Shown: one piece after another, positions 10,332-19,691 of the stretch
How the letters are laid out: each line of letters begins with the position of its first letter
Numbering within the stretch: position 1 is the first letter of the stretch
Assembly (NCBI GenBank): GCA_029433365.1
Contig: JAQTHZ010000002.1
Location: forward strand, 496,001-560,000
From: Orbaceae bacterium ESL0721
GTDB lineage: Bacteria; Pseudomonadota; Gammaproteobacteria; Enterobacterales; Orbaceae
Direction of reading: 5' to 3'
DNA: 64,000 nt
The notes under the pieces: model-generated
What the model saw: only the letters and a program-made list of their open reading frames with translations
Told to the model about the DNA's origin: nothing
Database searches by the model: none
Position numbers and translations under genes: made by a program

Positions 10332-11890
10332 TAAAATACCCCTTCTACTTGGTGGGCTGCCATAATGGCACGTACCACTGCTCTTGCTTTATTGCGGGAT
10401 TCATCTGCTTCTGCTTGCGGATCTGAGTCAAACACCACTCCTCCCCCTGCCTGTACTGTCGCGATGCCGTCCTGCACATAGGCGGATCGGATCACGATGC
10501 AGGTATCGAGATCTCCAGCAGCTGTTAAATAGCCGATAGCACCGCCATAACTGCCGCGCCGCTCTTTTTCGGCTTCAGAAATTAACTGCATAGCGCGTAT
10601 TTTGGGTGCACCAGTTAAGGTGCCCATATTCATGGTCGCTTGGTAGGCGTGCAGCGCATCGAGATCCTCCCGCAGCTCCCCCACCACATGAGAGACAAGG
10701 TGCATCACGTAGGAGTAGCGATCTACATTGAGCAGCGCTTTAGTGTAACGTGTCCCCGCTTTGCAGATACGTGCTAAATCGTTGCGTGCCAGATCAACTA
10801 ACATCAGGTGCTCGGCTAGCTCTTTTTTATCGGTTCGCATATCAAGCTCCAACCGGCTATCAAGATCATGATCGATCTCACCATTTGGCAACAGTCCACG
10901 TGGGCGGGTACCAGCGATAGGGTAGATCTCGACCTGATTAGTTGCCGCACTATATTTAAGTGCACTCTCTGGTGAGGCGCCAAAAAGGGTAAAATCCTTA
11001 TCTTGCATATAGAACATATAGGGGCTTGGGTTTCGCGCTTTAAGTAGCTGATAGGCAGCAAGTGGCGATGGGCACGGCAGCTGGAAACGGCGGGACGGGA
11101 CAGCTTGGAAGATCTCGCCCTGTGAGATGGCATCTTGCATCTTCTTTACCATGGTATTAAAGTCGGTATCACTCTTATTACAGCTCACTTTTATAGATGG
11201 TAGCGATGTTTTAGGGATCTCAGCAAGTGGCGCTGCCATCATCTGTTCTAACTCATCTAAACGGTGGGTTAAATTAGAAACTGCATCTGGGTTAAATGCG
11301 GACGCTCTCAGCTCGGCACTTTTGGCTTTATGGTTAATCTCAAGCACAGTTTCGGCGAGGTAGAAGCAGTAATCTTGGCTCTTTTGGGTTACTGGCAGCG
11401 CAGGGAGATCCTCAAATCCTGCCACTAAATCATAACCAAACAGCCCCCCTAAAAATAACGCATCTGGCGAGCTGCCAGCTGGGATGTTGATCAGTTTTAA
11501 AATAGTTCGGAGAGCATCGAAAATCGATAGCGATTTGAGGCGTGAATCCTCATCTTGCAGCGGGTTAACTGGTGGGTAGGTGAGTTGCAGCGCTTCATCA
11601 CCCATAAACTGTTTTCTCACTTCAGGCGGGAGGGATTCCGCTAAATAGGGTAACAACGCCTTACCATTTGGAGTCAGTGCTATAACCGTTACTATATTTT
11701 TCAGTGCGGTAATACGCAGCGCACTGTCAATAATCATCACACTTTTAATCCCTTGCTTATCATCAATCTCGGCCGATTCAAGCAGTAACGTTGCTGGGCG
11801 GTTGTGACACAACTTATAAAAAAGAGCGGTCGGATCTGAATAGTAACCGATCGATCGGCTTATCTCGGTTAATGAGGATCTATTTGTCAT
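10331..11890 (-). CDS. trpE: Anthranilate synthase component I
   Basis: Makes anthranilate from chorismate using ammonia from TrpG; first committed step of tryptophan synthesis. The feedback-binding LLLES motif is at residues 35-39, and the chorismate-binding C-terminal half has [18 protein letters not shown] and GAPKIRAMQ. The ATG at 11890 gives an N-terminus the same length as E. coli TrpE. An in-frame TTG at 11905 would sit only about 10 bases from the predicted transcript start. Neither start has a clear Shine-Dalgarno sequence. It is first in the operon and directly downstream of a TrpR operator. Confidence 0.96.
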   Translation of the reverse strand: MTNRSSLTEISRSIGYYSDPTALFYKLCHNRPATLLLESAEIDDKQGIKSVMIIDSALRITALKNIVTVIALTPNGKALLPYLAESLPPEVRKQFMGDEALQLTYPPVNPLQDEDSRLKSLSIFDALRTILKLINIPAGSSPDALFLGGLFGYDLVAGFEDLPALPVTQKSQDYCFYLAETVLEINHKAKSAELRASAFNPDAVSNLTHRLDELEQMMAAPLAEIPKTSLPSIKVSCNKSDTDFNTMVKKMQDAISQGEIFQAVPSRRFQLPCPSPLAAYQLLKARNPSPYMFYMQDKDFTLFGASPESALKYSAATNQVEIYPIAGTRPRGLLPNGEIDHDLDSRLELDMRTDKKELAEHLMLVDLARNDLARICKAGTRYTKALLNVDRYSYVMHLVSHVVGELREDLDALHAYQATMNMGTLTGAPKIRAMQLISEAEKERRGSYGGAIGYLTAAGDLDTCIVIRSAYVQDGIATVQAGGGVVFDSDPQAEADESRNKARAVVRAIMAAHQVEGVF

Positions 11891-11916
11891 AGTATAGTCA
11901 ACCAAAAAGAAAATTT

Positions 11917-11934
11917 GTACTATTAAACTAGTTC
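11917..11934 (-). promoter_or_regulatory. TrpR operator
   Basis: The minus-strand sequence GAACTAGTTTAATAGTAC differs at only two positions, both central, from the E. coli trp operator as I recall it (GAACTAGTTAACTAGTAC). It overlaps the -10 element of the trpE promoter, the classical arrangement in which the tryptophan-bound repressor blocks RNA polymerase. TrpR itself is not in this window. Confidence 0.88.
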
Positions 11935-11950
11935 ATTGATATATTGTCAA
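11922..11950 (-). promoter_or_regulatory. Sigma70 promoter of the trp operon
   Basis: On the minus strand a perfect -35 TTGACA (complement of 11945-11950) is followed by a 17-base spacer and -10 TTTAAT (complement of 11922-11927). The predicted start is near 11915, about 25 bases before the trpE ATG. That leaves no space for a trpL leader peptide and attenuator. Confidence 0.85.
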
Positions 11951-12249
11951 GCGCAAGGGTAGATAATATGAAGATTATCTGGCTTTTAGGGTGGGGTTGT
12001 TATCAGTAGAAAATCAACTATATTGGACGGACTCAAAAAACCTTATCCATTCTCTGTAATTCAAAACTTAAGAAATAAAATAACAACATCATTTATGGAT
12101 GTATATTATGAATAATTTATTGAAAAAACTTAGTCTATTTTTGAATAGATTTAACAATACCGGTCAATGACTGGTTTAATTGCATCGTTTAGTGTTATTT
12201 AATTAGGTGTGTATTAGTGGATGTAAATGAATGTTACTAAATAGTGATT

Positions 12250-12335
12250 TGGTGCCGTGGGCGGGACTTGAACCCGCATGCCCTTAGAGCACTACCCCCT
12301 CAAGATAGCGTGTCTACCAATTTCACCACCACGGC
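12250..12335 (-). tRNA. leuU: tRNA-Leu (anticodon GAG)
   Basis: Reverse complement gives an 86-base class II tRNA. The acceptor stem GCCGTGG pairs with CCACGGC, discriminator A, with encoded CCA. The anticodon arm CTATC-TTGAGGG-GGTAG gives anticodon GAG, and a long variable arm precedes the GGTTCAAGTCC T-arm. It follows secG by 8 bases on the same strand; secG-leuU is also the E. coli order, so co-transcription is likely. Confidence 0.96.
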
Positions 12336-12343
12336 ACGGTTTT

Positions 12344-12682
12344 TTATTCTGGAATATCTGATGTTGAGTCTGTTTTTTCAGGTGCTACTACTGGTGCCTG
12401 ACTCTGTTCTGTTGTTGTCTCACTAATATTATCAAATTGATGAGTAGACTTTTTTTGACTACCAATATTAGCTAGGATAATGCTCAATATAAAAAAGATG
12501 ATCCCTAAAATTGTTGTTGAACGCGTTAGAAAATTGCCACTTCCTGATGAGCCAAAAAGTGTAGCTGATGCGCCTGCACCAAAACTCGATCCCATATCCG
12601 CGCCTTTACCGCGTTGGATTAAGACCAAAACAACTATCGCTAATGCGATGACTAAATAACAAATTATTAGGAGTTCGTACAT
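12344..12682 (-). CDS. secG: Preprotein translocase subunit SecG
   Basis: Small inner membrane subunit of SecYEG that assists SecA-driven protein export. Two transmembrane helices (about 2-22 and 53-73) flank the family-specific loop with LIQRGKGADMGSSFG. The Gly/Ser-rich segment and the second helix after NFLTRSTTIL are typical. The length of 112 residues matches E. coli (110). The polar Thr/Glu/Pro-rich tail is variable in the family. Downstream tRNA-Leu(GAG) completes a conserved secG-leuU unit, but argG and the metY-nusA operon that follow in E. coli are not adjacent here. Confidence 0.95.
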   Translation of the reverse strand: MYELLIICYLVIALAIVVLVLIQRGKGADMGSSFGAGASATLFGSSGSGNFLTRSTTILGIIFFILSIILANIGSQKKSTHQFDNISETTTEQSQAPVVAPEKTDSTSDIPE

Positions 12683-12931
12683 TTGAACCTGTTAATATTG
12701 TGCAACAGAAATTATTGATGCGAAATATTAGCGAAAGAGTGCCAAACAAGCAAGTAGAATTTGTAAAAATTCTCTAATTATCGCATTGATTGATATTTTT
12801 ACGCACTAAATGGCTATTTTTAATCATATCTGTTTTGGTTGAAAAGCAGTATAATGCCCACCTTTTATGCTCTCATTTGCGCTTTAATGCCTTTTTAATA
12901 ATCTTATTTAATAATATAGAAAATACCTGTT

Positions 12932-14395
12932 ATGAAATTTATCGTAAAACTCTTTCCAGAAATAACCATTAAAAGTGACTCTGTCCGTCTACGCTTTATT
13001 AAAATTTTAACCAGTAATATCCGTAATATTCTTAAACAACATGTTGATGATGTTGCGGTTGTCAGGCATTGGGATTTTATTGAAGTGCGCCCAAAAGTTG
13101 ACAATAGCGATAGCAAAATTTTGGATCTTCTAACTCGTATCCCCGGTATTCACCACATTTTGGCGGTAGATGAACTCTCATTTACGGATAAACATGATAT
13201 TTTCGAGAAAGCGTTAAATTACTATGCGCCTTTAATTGAAAATAGAACATTTTGTGTCAGGGTAAAACGGCGTGGTAAGCATGATTTTACCTCGATCGAT
13301 GTAGAGCGTTATGTTGGAGGAGGGCTTAATCAGCATGTCGCTTCTGCCAAAGTGAAATTAACTCATCCAGATATTACCGTCAACCTAGAGATTGATAATG
13401 ATAAATTGCTGCTAGTTAAAGGGCGATATGATGGGATTGGCGGCTTTCCAACTGGTACCCAAGAGGATGTGATCTCCCTTATTTCAGGGGGATTTGATTC
13501 GGGCGTATCAAGTTATATGTTTATAAGGCGCGGTTGCCGAGTCCATTACTGCTTTTTTAATCTGGGTGGCAAGATGCATGAAATCGGTGTTAAACAGATG
13601 GCGCACTACCTGTGGAGCCGTTTTGGTAGCTCCCATAAAGTTCGTTTTATTGCGATCAATTTTGCCGATGTGGTAGGTGAGATTTTAGAGAAGGTAGACG
13701 ATGGTCAAATGGGGGTGATTTTAAAGCGGATGATGATTCGTGCAGCTTCCCAAATTGCGCAAAAATATGGTGTTGAGGCACTGGTAACGGGTGAAGCGTT
13801 AGGTCAGGTGTCCAGTCAGACGCTGACTAATTTGCGTTTGATTGATAATGTAAGTGATACCCTTATTTTGCGTCCGCTAATTACTCATGATAAAGAGACA
13901 ATAATTAATTTAGCCCGTCAAATAGGAACTGAAGATATTGCCAAAACGATGCCTGAGTTTTGTGGTGTTATCTCAAAAAGTCCAACGGTTAAAGCTGTGA
14001 AAGAGAAGATTGAAATTGAGGAGAGCCACTTTGATTTTTCAATCTTAGATAGAGCCGTACAAGAGGCGGAGAATATTGATATCCGTGAAATTCAGAAAGA
14101 GAATATTGTCACGCAAGTAGAGGTAGTAACCGAGCTCAAAGCGGGGCAAGTGGTTATTGATATTCGCTCACCAGATGAGCAAGAGGAGCATCCGTTAACC
14201 CTTCCAGCAGAGCATAACTTGGCTGATATTGAGATCAAGTCGATACCTTTTTATAAACTGCCGACCCAATTTGGCGATCTGGATCAGAGCCGCGAATATC
14301 TCCTCTATTGTGAAAAGGGTGTGATGAGTAAATTGCAAGCGCTCTATTTGATCGAACAGGGTTTTAGTAATATTAAAGTGTTTAAAAAGGGGTAG
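12932..14395 (+). CDS. thiI: tRNA 4-thiouridine synthase / ThiS sulfurtransferase
   Basis: Uses ATP and persulfide sulfur to make s4U8 in tRNA, and in enteric bacteria also supplies sulfur for the thiazole of thiamine. Order: ferredoxin-like and THUMP domains (1 to about 165), PP-loop ATP pyrophosphatase with SGGFDSG at 185-191, and a C-terminal rhodanese domain whose active cysteine is about residue 460 (YCEKGVMSK). The long 487-residue form with the rhodanese domain is the enteric type. It diverges from secG. A TATAATG -10 element lies at 12850-12855, without a clear -35. Confidence 0.97.
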   Translation: MKFIVKLFPEITIKSDSVRLRFIKILTSNIRNILKQHVDDVAVVRHWDFIEVRPKVDNSDSKILDLLTRIPGIHHILAVDELSFTDKHDIFEKALNYYAPLIENRTFCVRVKRRGKHDFTSIDVERYVGGGLNQHVASAKVKLTHPDITVNLEIDNDKLLLVKGRYDGIGGFPTGTQEDVISLISGGFDSGVSSYMFIRRGCRVHYCFFNLGGKMHEIGVKQMAHYLWSRFGSSHKVRFIAINFADVVGEILEKVDDGQMGVILKRMMIRAASQIAQKYGVEALVTGEALGQVSSQTLTNLRLIDNVSDTLILRPLITHDKETIINLARQIGTEDIAKTMPEFCGVISKSPTVKAVKEKIEIEESHFDFSILDRAVQEAENIDIREIQKENIVTQVEVVTELKAGQVVIDIRSPDEQEEHPLTLPAEHNLADIEIKSIPFYKLPTQFGDLDQSREYLLYCEKGVMSKLQALYLIEQGFSNIKVFKKG

Positions 14396-14698
14396 GTTAT
14401 TAAAGGGTTGTCTCTATATTAATTTTTATGTTTATCCTATGTAAATTGCCATATCAATGAGTACAACCCTAAAACATTTTATATCTCTAATCAAACCGGC
14501 AGTGATAGAACCAATATTAATTGATTGAGACTAATAGTTTAAGATTAATAGATCTGATGCAAATAGATCTAATACTTATCGATATAATGACTCCTTGTCT
14601 CTTTTAGCGATCTCGATATAATTATTGCTTACTTGTTAATCTTTATAATAATAAATACAATAGAAACAAAACAGAAATATAAAGAAATGGACATTTAA
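14396..14698. other. Intergenic region upstream of cpxR
   Basis: No gene. It includes one exact copy of the 14-mer AACCCTAAAACATT (14465-14478) and AT-rich sequence with several TATAAT-like words (near 14582, 14617 and 14643) that could be -10 elements. No cpxP gene lies here, whereas E. coli has cpxP divergent from cpxRA. I found no convincing paired GTAAA CpxR box. Confidence 0.5.
14465..14478 (+). repeat. 14-bp dispersed repeat AACCCTAAAACATT, copy 1
   Basis: Exact copy of a dispersed 14-mer found seven times in the window; here in the spacer upstream of cpxR, about 220 bases before its start. Confidence 0.8.
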
Positions 14699-15433
14699 AT
14701 GTATAAATTACTTCTTGTAGATGATGATAAAGAGTTAACCTCACTATTGTCGCAGTTATTGGAATTAGAGGGGTTTAAAGTTGAGACGGCACATAATGGT
14801 ATTCAAGCATTAAACAGATTTGATAGTTCAATTGATCTTATTTTGCTTGATATTATGATGCCAGAACTTGATGGACTTAACGTATTGATAGAGTTACGGA
14901 CTAAATTTAAAGTACCTGTTATTTTGTTAACCGCGAAAGATAGTGCACAAGATAAAATTACTGGGCTTGAGTATGGTGCCGATGATTACATTTTAAAACC
15001 CTTTAATGATAAAGAGTTGATTGCCAGAATTAAAGCGTTACTGCGTAGAACAAAGTGGGATACGGATAACGGTATAATTACTGAACAGTTAGTACATTAT
15101 GAGATTGATAAACTGATGGTTAACTGTCAAGATCGCACCGTCTATTTTGATGGTAAGTTTTTAGATTTAACTGGTACAGAGTTTCAAATTTTAATTAAGT
15201 TAATTGAAAATGCAGGTAAAATTATAACCCGTGATAAGTTGAGTGAGAGTGTCCTTGGGAAAGAGTTTACCCCATTTACCCGCTCTATTGATGTTCATGT
15301 CTCTAATCTTCGCAAGAAACTCCCTTTACGTGATGATGGCTTACCTTGGATACAGACCTTGCGTACTAAAGGTTATCTCTTTACGGGTGAGAAGCAAAAT
15401 TTAAAAAATAGACACAAATTGTTTCATGTGTGA
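14699..15433 (+). CDS. cpxR: Response regulator CpxR
   Basis: OmpR-family transcription factor of the envelope-stress two-component system. Receiver domain about 1-120, with acidic pair Asp8-Asp9, phosphoacceptor Asp51 (LLDIMMPE) and Lys about 103 (ILKPFND). A winged-helix DNA-binding domain follows (about 135-232), containing DLTGTEFQIL and SIDVHVSNLRKKLP, close to enteric CpxR. There are about 10 extra C-terminal residues beyond the E. coli end. cpxA follows after 75 bases. Confidence 0.93.
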   Translation: MYKLLLVDDDKELTSLLSQLLELEGFKVETAHNGIQALNRFDSSIDLILLDIMMPELDGLNVLIELRTKFKVPVILLTAKDSAQDKITGLEYGADDYILKPFNDKELIARIKALLRRTKWDTDNGIITEQLVHYEIDKLMVNCQDRTVYFDGKFLDLTGTEFQILIKLIENAGKIITRDKLSESVLGKEFTPFTRSIDVHVSNLRKKLPLRDDGLPWIQTLRTKGYLFTGEKQNLKNRHKLFHV

Positions 15434-15508
15434 GCTTAATATCCGGTAAATAGTTATCTTTAGTTGGCTCTCTTTTAAACAGCGGAAAAAAGTAAAAAGG
15501 CAAAAAAT

Positions 15509-16900
15509 ATGTGGATCTTTGACCGTTTGACCATTCGAATTTTCATAATATTTTTATTAACATTAACCTTTTTCTTGATGTTTATTATCATCATACCCTC
15601 TTTAGATGCACGTAATTTAACTTACCTAGCTAATAAAGAGGAGAGTGCCGGCAATCTACTTGCCAACTCGATTGAAAAGGATCTTGGTCATATTACCAAA
15701 GATACTTTCCGTTGGTGGATGCGTTTTATTATTGTTATGGATAGTCATCAAAAGCCAGGTCAGCTGCTCTATATCTTGACACCTGACGACCAAATTATTA
15801 CTGCTGATACCAAACATATTGAATTAATTCGTGGTTTTAGTGCGCGATCTTTTAGTATCGACGATCCTGCAAAGAAGATTTATGACACGCAAGAGATAAT
15901 GGGTCCGTTTCTTATTCACTACAATAATGAGTCTTATCGCCTCTATATTTTACAACCTGCCTCAGATAGCCAATCACAATTTTTCAATATGATTTTTGAT
16001 CACCCATTTCTACTATTAGCGTTAACTATGCTAGTCAGTTCGCCTCTGTTACTCTGGTTATCGTGGAGTTTAGCAGCGCCCGCACGGCGGTTAAAACGTG
16101 CAGCTGATCAAGTTGCTAAAGGTAATTTACAAGAGTGGCCGGAACTGGAAAAAATTGGATCGTCAGAATATAAAGCAACAGGGGCAAGTTTTAACCATAT
16201 GCTTCGTGAATTAAAACGGATGCAGGAGCTCCAACAGCGACTCTTTTCTGATATCTCCCATGAGTTACGCACCCCTCTAACACGGCTCCAGCTTGCGACT
16301 GCCTTACTGCGTCGCAAACAGGGTGAGAGTAGTGAAACCTTACGCATTAATAGTGAAGCAGAAAAATTAGATGAGATGATTGGTGATCTACTCTCTCTGG
16401 CAAGGCAGCAGTATGATCAGAATGAAGTGCGTGAATATAGACCAGTTAATCTACTATTTAAAACCGTTCTAGATAATGCCATATTTGAAGCTGAGCAGAT
16501 TGGTAAAACTTTTACTATTGTAGATGAACCCCCTTCACACCTCATTTTATGCTACCCCATAGCAATCTGTAGTGCCTTAGAAAATATTATCCGCAATGCT
16601 TTCCGTTACTCAAATCATACGATCACTATCGGTTTTGTTATCGATAAATCGCGTCTTATTATTGCGATTGATGATGATGGAACAGGCGTTTTAGAGAGTG
16701 AGCTGGGTAAGATTTTTAGACCATTTTACCGTACCAGTGAAGCGCGCGATATTGAGTCAGGTGGCACCGGTTTAGGGCTGGCTATTGTTGAAAATTCTAT
16801 AACGCGTGATAATGGTACGGTTAAGGCAGAAAAGAGCCATTTAGGTGGATTACGTATTGTGATCACCCTACCTATTCATCAGATAAAATCGATAATTTAA
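15509..16900 (+). CDS. cpxA: Sensor histidine kinase CpxA
   Basis: Inner membrane sensor of misfolded envelope proteins that phosphorylates or dephosphorylates CpxR. First transmembrane helix about 9-29, periplasmic domain about 30-165, second helix about 166-187, HAMP about 188-240, and H-box with His251 (DISHELRTPL). The ATPase domain has N-box (ENIIRNAFRYS), G1 (DDDGTGV) and G2 (GGTGLGLAI). The 463 residues align along the whole of E. coli CpxA (457). The CpxP-sensing periplasmic region is moderately diverged and cpxP is absent nearby. trmL follows after 18 bases. Confidence 0.94.
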   Translation: MWIFDRLTIRIFIIFLLTLTFFLMFIIIIPSLDARNLTYLANKEESAGNLLANSIEKDLGHITKDTFRWWMRFIIVMDSHQKPGQLLYILTPDDQIITADTKHIELIRGFSARSFSIDDPAKKIYDTQEIMGPFLIHYNNESYRLYILQPASDSQSQFFNMIFDHPFLLLALTMLVSSPLLLWLSWSLAAPARRLKRAADQVAKGNLQEWPELEKIGSSEYKATGASFNHMLRELKRMQELQQRLFSDISHELRTPLTRLQLATALLRRKQGESSETLRINSEAEKLDEMIGDLLSLARQQYDQNEVREYRPVNLLFKTVLDNAIFEAEQIGKTFTIVDEPPSHLILCYPIAICSALENIIRNAFRYSNHTITIGFVIDKSRLIIAIDDDGTGVLESELGKIFRPFYRTSEARDIESGGTGLGLAIVENSITRDNGTVKAEKSHLGGLRIVITLPIHQIKSII

Positions 16901-16918
16901 CAAAATAAGAGAGTTGTT

Positions 16919-17422
16919 GTGTCTACTACTGCATTAAATATTGTTCTTTATGAACCAGAAATTCCAGCTAATACCGGTAATATTATTCGCCTTTGTGCCA
17001 ATACAGGTGCCAATTTACACATTATTGAACCGATGGGATTTTTTTGGGATGATAAAAAGTTACGTCGCGCAGGGCTTGATTATCAAGAGTTCGTTAATGT
17101 AAAACGTTACAAAAATCTAGAATACTTTTTGGCAGAAAATGGGGTAGATCTTATTCAAAAGATCTATGCACTAACGACTAAAGGTGAGAGGCCGCATAGT
17201 GATGTACCCTACAAGGCGGGCGACTATCTAATGTTTGGACCTGAAACGCGAGGCTTACCAGCGACACTTTTAGAGAAGTTACCGCAAGATCATAAGATCC
17301 GAATCCCCATGTTACCGAATAGTCGCAGTATGAATCTCTCAAATTCAGTTGCTGTTGTAGTTTATGAGGGGTGGCGTCAATTAAATTATGTAGGGAGTGG
17401 CTTTGCGGATAAAAAGATTTAA
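16919..17422 (+). CDS. trmL: tRNA (cytidine(34)-2'-O)-methyltransferase
   Basis: SPOUT-fold enzyme that 2'-O-methylates the wobble base of tRNA-Leu(CAA) and tRNA-Leu(UAA). Signature segments: [20 protein letters not shown] at the N-terminus, GPETRGLP in the knot, and [19 protein letters not shown] near the C-terminus. GTG start at 16919, 18 bases after cpxA, so probably in the same transcript, which is not the E. coli arrangement. Length of 167 residues, close to the usual 157, with a short extra tail. Confidence 0.95.
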   Translation: MSTTALNIVLYEPEIPANTGNIIRLCANTGANLHIIEPMGFFWDDKKLRRAGLDYQEFVNVKRYKNLEYFLAENGVDLIQKIYALTTKGERPHSDVPYKAGDYLMFGPETRGLPATLLEKLPQDHKIRIPMLPNSRSMNLSNSVAVVVYEGWRQLNYVGSGFADKKI

Positions 17423-17536
17423 TGCTTATAAATATTTTTAGATGTTTATAGAGGTTAATAGATGTCTATATTGTTAGATCACATCTCATTTAAAATTATT
17501 TGAGTGATAAATCTAATAACAGATTTAAGTAATAAA

Positions 17537-17560
17537 ATTGGCGTCCAATAGGACGCCAAT
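17537..17560 (-). terminator. Terminator of efp
   Basis: Perfect 10-bp stem ATTGGCGTCC/GGACGCCAAT with a four-base loop, followed on the minus strand by TTTATTACTT. It is 28 bases past the efp stop. On the plus strand it could also stop transcription from trmL, though the tail there is not T-rich. Confidence 0.8.
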
Positions 17561-17588
17561 AAAGTCAACAGCTGTAAAGCGTAGTGGT

Positions 17589-18155
17589 CTATTTAACACG
17601 CGATACATATTCGCCAGAGCGTGTATCTACTTTTAATACTTCACCAACTTGAATAAAGAGCGGCACACGTACAACCGCACCCGTTGATAGAGTCGCTGGC
17701 TTACCGCCGGTACCTGCTGTATCGCCTTTTAATCCCGGATCAGTTTCAACAACTTCAAGTTCCACAAAGTTAGGTGGTGTAACAGCAATTGGTTGACCAT
17801 TCCATAATGTTAAAATACATTCAGCCTGTTCAATTAACCATTTAGCATTGTCGCCAACCGCTTTAACATCTGCTGATAACTGTTCAAAATTATCGTTATT
17901 CATAAAGTGCCAGAACTCACCATCAGTATAGAGGTAGGTTAAATTCATATCGACAACATCTGCACCTTCAACTGTTTCGCCTGATTTAAATGTCTTATCG
18001 ACTGTCTTGCCAGATAGTAGTTTTTTAATTTTAACGCGATTGAGCGCTTGCCCTTTACCTGGTTTATAAAATTCATTTTCTACGATTACGCAAGGCTCGC
18101 CATCTTGCATTATTTTCAAACCGGCTTTAAACTCGTTGGTACTATAAGATGCCAT
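17589..18155 (-). CDS. efp: Translation elongation factor P
   Basis: Relieves ribosome stalling at polyproline stretches. Three beta-barrel domains; the tip lysine Lys34 in KPGKGQ, the residue that receives beta-lysine from EpmA/EpmB, is present at the E. coli position. 188 residues, the same as E. coli, and the C-terminal two-thirds is nearly identical by recall ([15 protein letters not shown] type ending). Divergent from epmB with 39 bases between starts, so the two share a promoter region and the modifying enzyme sits beside its substrate. Confidence 0.98.
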   Translation of the reverse strand: MASYSTNEFKAGLKIMQDGEPCVIVENEFYKPGKGQALNRVKIKKLLSGKTVDKTFKSGETVEGADVVDMNLTYLYTDGEFWHFMNNDNFEQLSADVKAVGDNAKWLIEQAECILTLWNGQPIAVTPPNFVELEVVETDPGLKGDTAGTGGKPATLSTGAVVRVPLFIQVGEVLKVDTRSGEYVSRVK

Positions 18156-18194
18156 AAAAAAAGCTCCCAGCTAATATTTAGTAATTAACAAAAA

Positions 18195-19229
18195 ATGAGC
18201 CACATTATACAGCAAAAAATTGAACTACAAAATAGCGATAAAGAGAGTTGGATTGCAGATTTGGCAAATGTGGTAACTGATCTTACCTTGCTCTATCGCT
18301 ATTTAGAGCTAGACCCTAAAACAATCTCCCCTGCAATGTATCAAGCTAAAAAGGCGTTTCCATTACGCGTTCCAACCGCATTTATTCGCCGCATGAAAAA
18401 GGGTGATCTAAATGATCCCCTATTACGGCAAGTGCTTTGTGCTGATGATGAGATGGTAGATGTAGCAGGCTATAGTCATGATCCGCTGAAAGAGCAAAAT
18501 AACGAGCTTCCCGGGCTATTACATAAGTACCATAATCGTGCACTAGTTCTGACCAAAACGGCATGTGCAGTAAATTGCCGTTACTGTTTTAGGCGCCACT
18601 TCCCCTATCAAGATAATCAAAGCAATCGAACCAATTTAGCGGCTATTATTGACTATATTATTAAACACCAAGAGCTCGATGAGATCATCCTATCAGGCGG
18701 AGATCCACTTATGGCTAAAGATCATGAGATGGCATCACTACTCTCTGCACTTGAACAGATTCCACATATAAAACGGTTACGTATTCATACCCGTTTAGCT
18801 GTAGTTATCCCATCACGAATTACAGCTAAATTACTACAACTTTTTGCTAAAAGTCGTTTGCAGATTGTGTTAGTTACCCATATTAATCACCCCAATGAGA
18901 TTGATAATGAAGTAGCAATCGCCATGCAGAAACTAAAACAGCATCAGGTCACTCTGCTTAATCAGAGTGTACTATTAAAAGATGTGAATGATGATGCAAC
19001 AGTATTAGCTGAGCTGAGCGATAAACTGTTTGATACAGGTATCTTACCTTACTACTTGCATCTTTTAGATCGAGTAGCCGGCGCTGCCCACTTTTTTGTT
19101 GATGATGATAACGCTAAAGCAATTATGCGTGAATTATCGGCAAAGGTGTCAGGCTATCTAGTCCCAAAATTGGCGCGTGAAGTGGGGGGGGAGAAGGGCA
19201 AGCGTGTAATTAATCTGTTCGAAAATTAA
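18195..19229 (+). CDS. epmB: EF-P beta-lysylation protein, lysine 2,3-aminomutase
   Basis: Radical SAM, PLP-dependent enzyme that turns alpha-lysine into (R)-beta-lysine for EF-P Lys34 modification. The iron-sulfur motif CxxxCxxC is at Cys124, Cys128 and Cys131 (CAVNCRYC), followed by FRRHFPY. SGGDPLMAKDHE and GYLVPKLAREVGGE are family segments; the PLP lysine is Lys in LVPKLAR. 344 residues, as in E. coli. Divergent from efp. EpmA is not in this window. Confidence 0.96.
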   Translation: MSHIIQQKIELQNSDKESWIADLANVVTDLTLLYRYLELDPKTISPAMYQAKKAFPLRVPTAFIRRMKKGDLNDPLLRQVLCADDEMVDVAGYSHDPLKEQNNELPGLLHKYHNRALVLTKTACAVNCRYCFRRHFPYQDNQSNRTNLAAIIDYIIKHQELDEIILSGGDPLMAKDHEMASLLSALEQIPHIKRLRIHTRLAVVIPSRITAKLLQLFAKSRLQIVLVTHINHPNEIDNEVAIAMQKLKQHQVTLLNQSVLLKDVNDDATVLAELSDKLFDTGILPYYLHLLDRVAGAAHFFVDDDNAKAIMRELSAKVSGYLVPKLAREVGGEKGKRVINLFEN

Positions 19230-19691
19230 GTTTTTTAGGCGTTGATCTGTTTTAGCTTATTTCTAACTAATTAACATTCCAAATAGTCTATTACTATTTT
19301 AATTATTATTAAATAAGTTGTTTCACCTAAAATCTCATATTATTAGCGTCTTACATTAACGTACAGTTATGTATCTATAAATTAACTTTACCGATAAATA
19401 AAAATCCTGCAAATTTGTGTTTACACCCATTTCAATCAATAAAAATAGGGAATAGATGGAAGATGATTAAATCTAGTGATGATCTTCCCTAATTTAGTGG
19501 AGACCTTTTAACATAAATTAGGGGCAGATCATCTTACAAAGTCCACTAAAAATAAGATGGTTTGATCAGTCGTTCTTTACATTTATTTACAATTAAAAAC
19601 TAACGATTTATTTTAAAACTGCTATAGTTGTAGTCACTATTTTTTTGAGAAACTATAAAAAAGATTGAGAAATAGCGGGGATCTTACTACA
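19230..19691. other. Intergenic region with nested inverted repeats
   Basis: No gene. The first 200 bases are AT-rich. At 19458-19550 there is a cluster of overlapping inverted repeats (listed separately). From 19620 the sequence looks like the promoter and leader of the following phase-variable gene, with AT-rich words such as CTATAAAA near 19651 and a GGGGA that could serve as ribosome-binding site about 10 bases before the ATG at 19692. Confidence 0.5.
19458..19550. repeat. Cluster of nested inverted repeats
   Basis: Arm 19478-19496 (GATGATCT then CCCTAATTTA) pairs with 19514-19533 over 18 positions with a small bulge. TTTAGTGGA at 19493-19501 also pairs with TCCACTAAA at 19542-19550, and GGAAGATGAT at 19458-19467 nearly pairs with ATGATCTTCC at 19481. 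The arms compete with one another. It could be the abutted ends of a lost insertion element, or a regulatory RNA or operator region. No transposase is present. Confidence 0.6.

Larger units (their letters stand above)
11906..12249. other. Intergenic region upstream of trpE
   Basis: Besides the trp promoter and operator it holds a 7-bp inverted repeat, AGATAAT/ATTATCT, at 11961-11980, just upstream of the -35 element, a possible second protein-binding site. A 20-codon plus-strand open frame at 12108-12170 has no ribosome-binding support and is not called. The rest is AT-rich with nothing recognisable. Confidence 0.5.

Noticed and set aside
12108-12170. 20-codon plus-strand open frame upstream of tRNA-Leu/trpE, considered as a leader peptide
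   Set aside because: Wrong strand for trpE, no Trp codons, no ribosome-binding site and no terminator pair after it.
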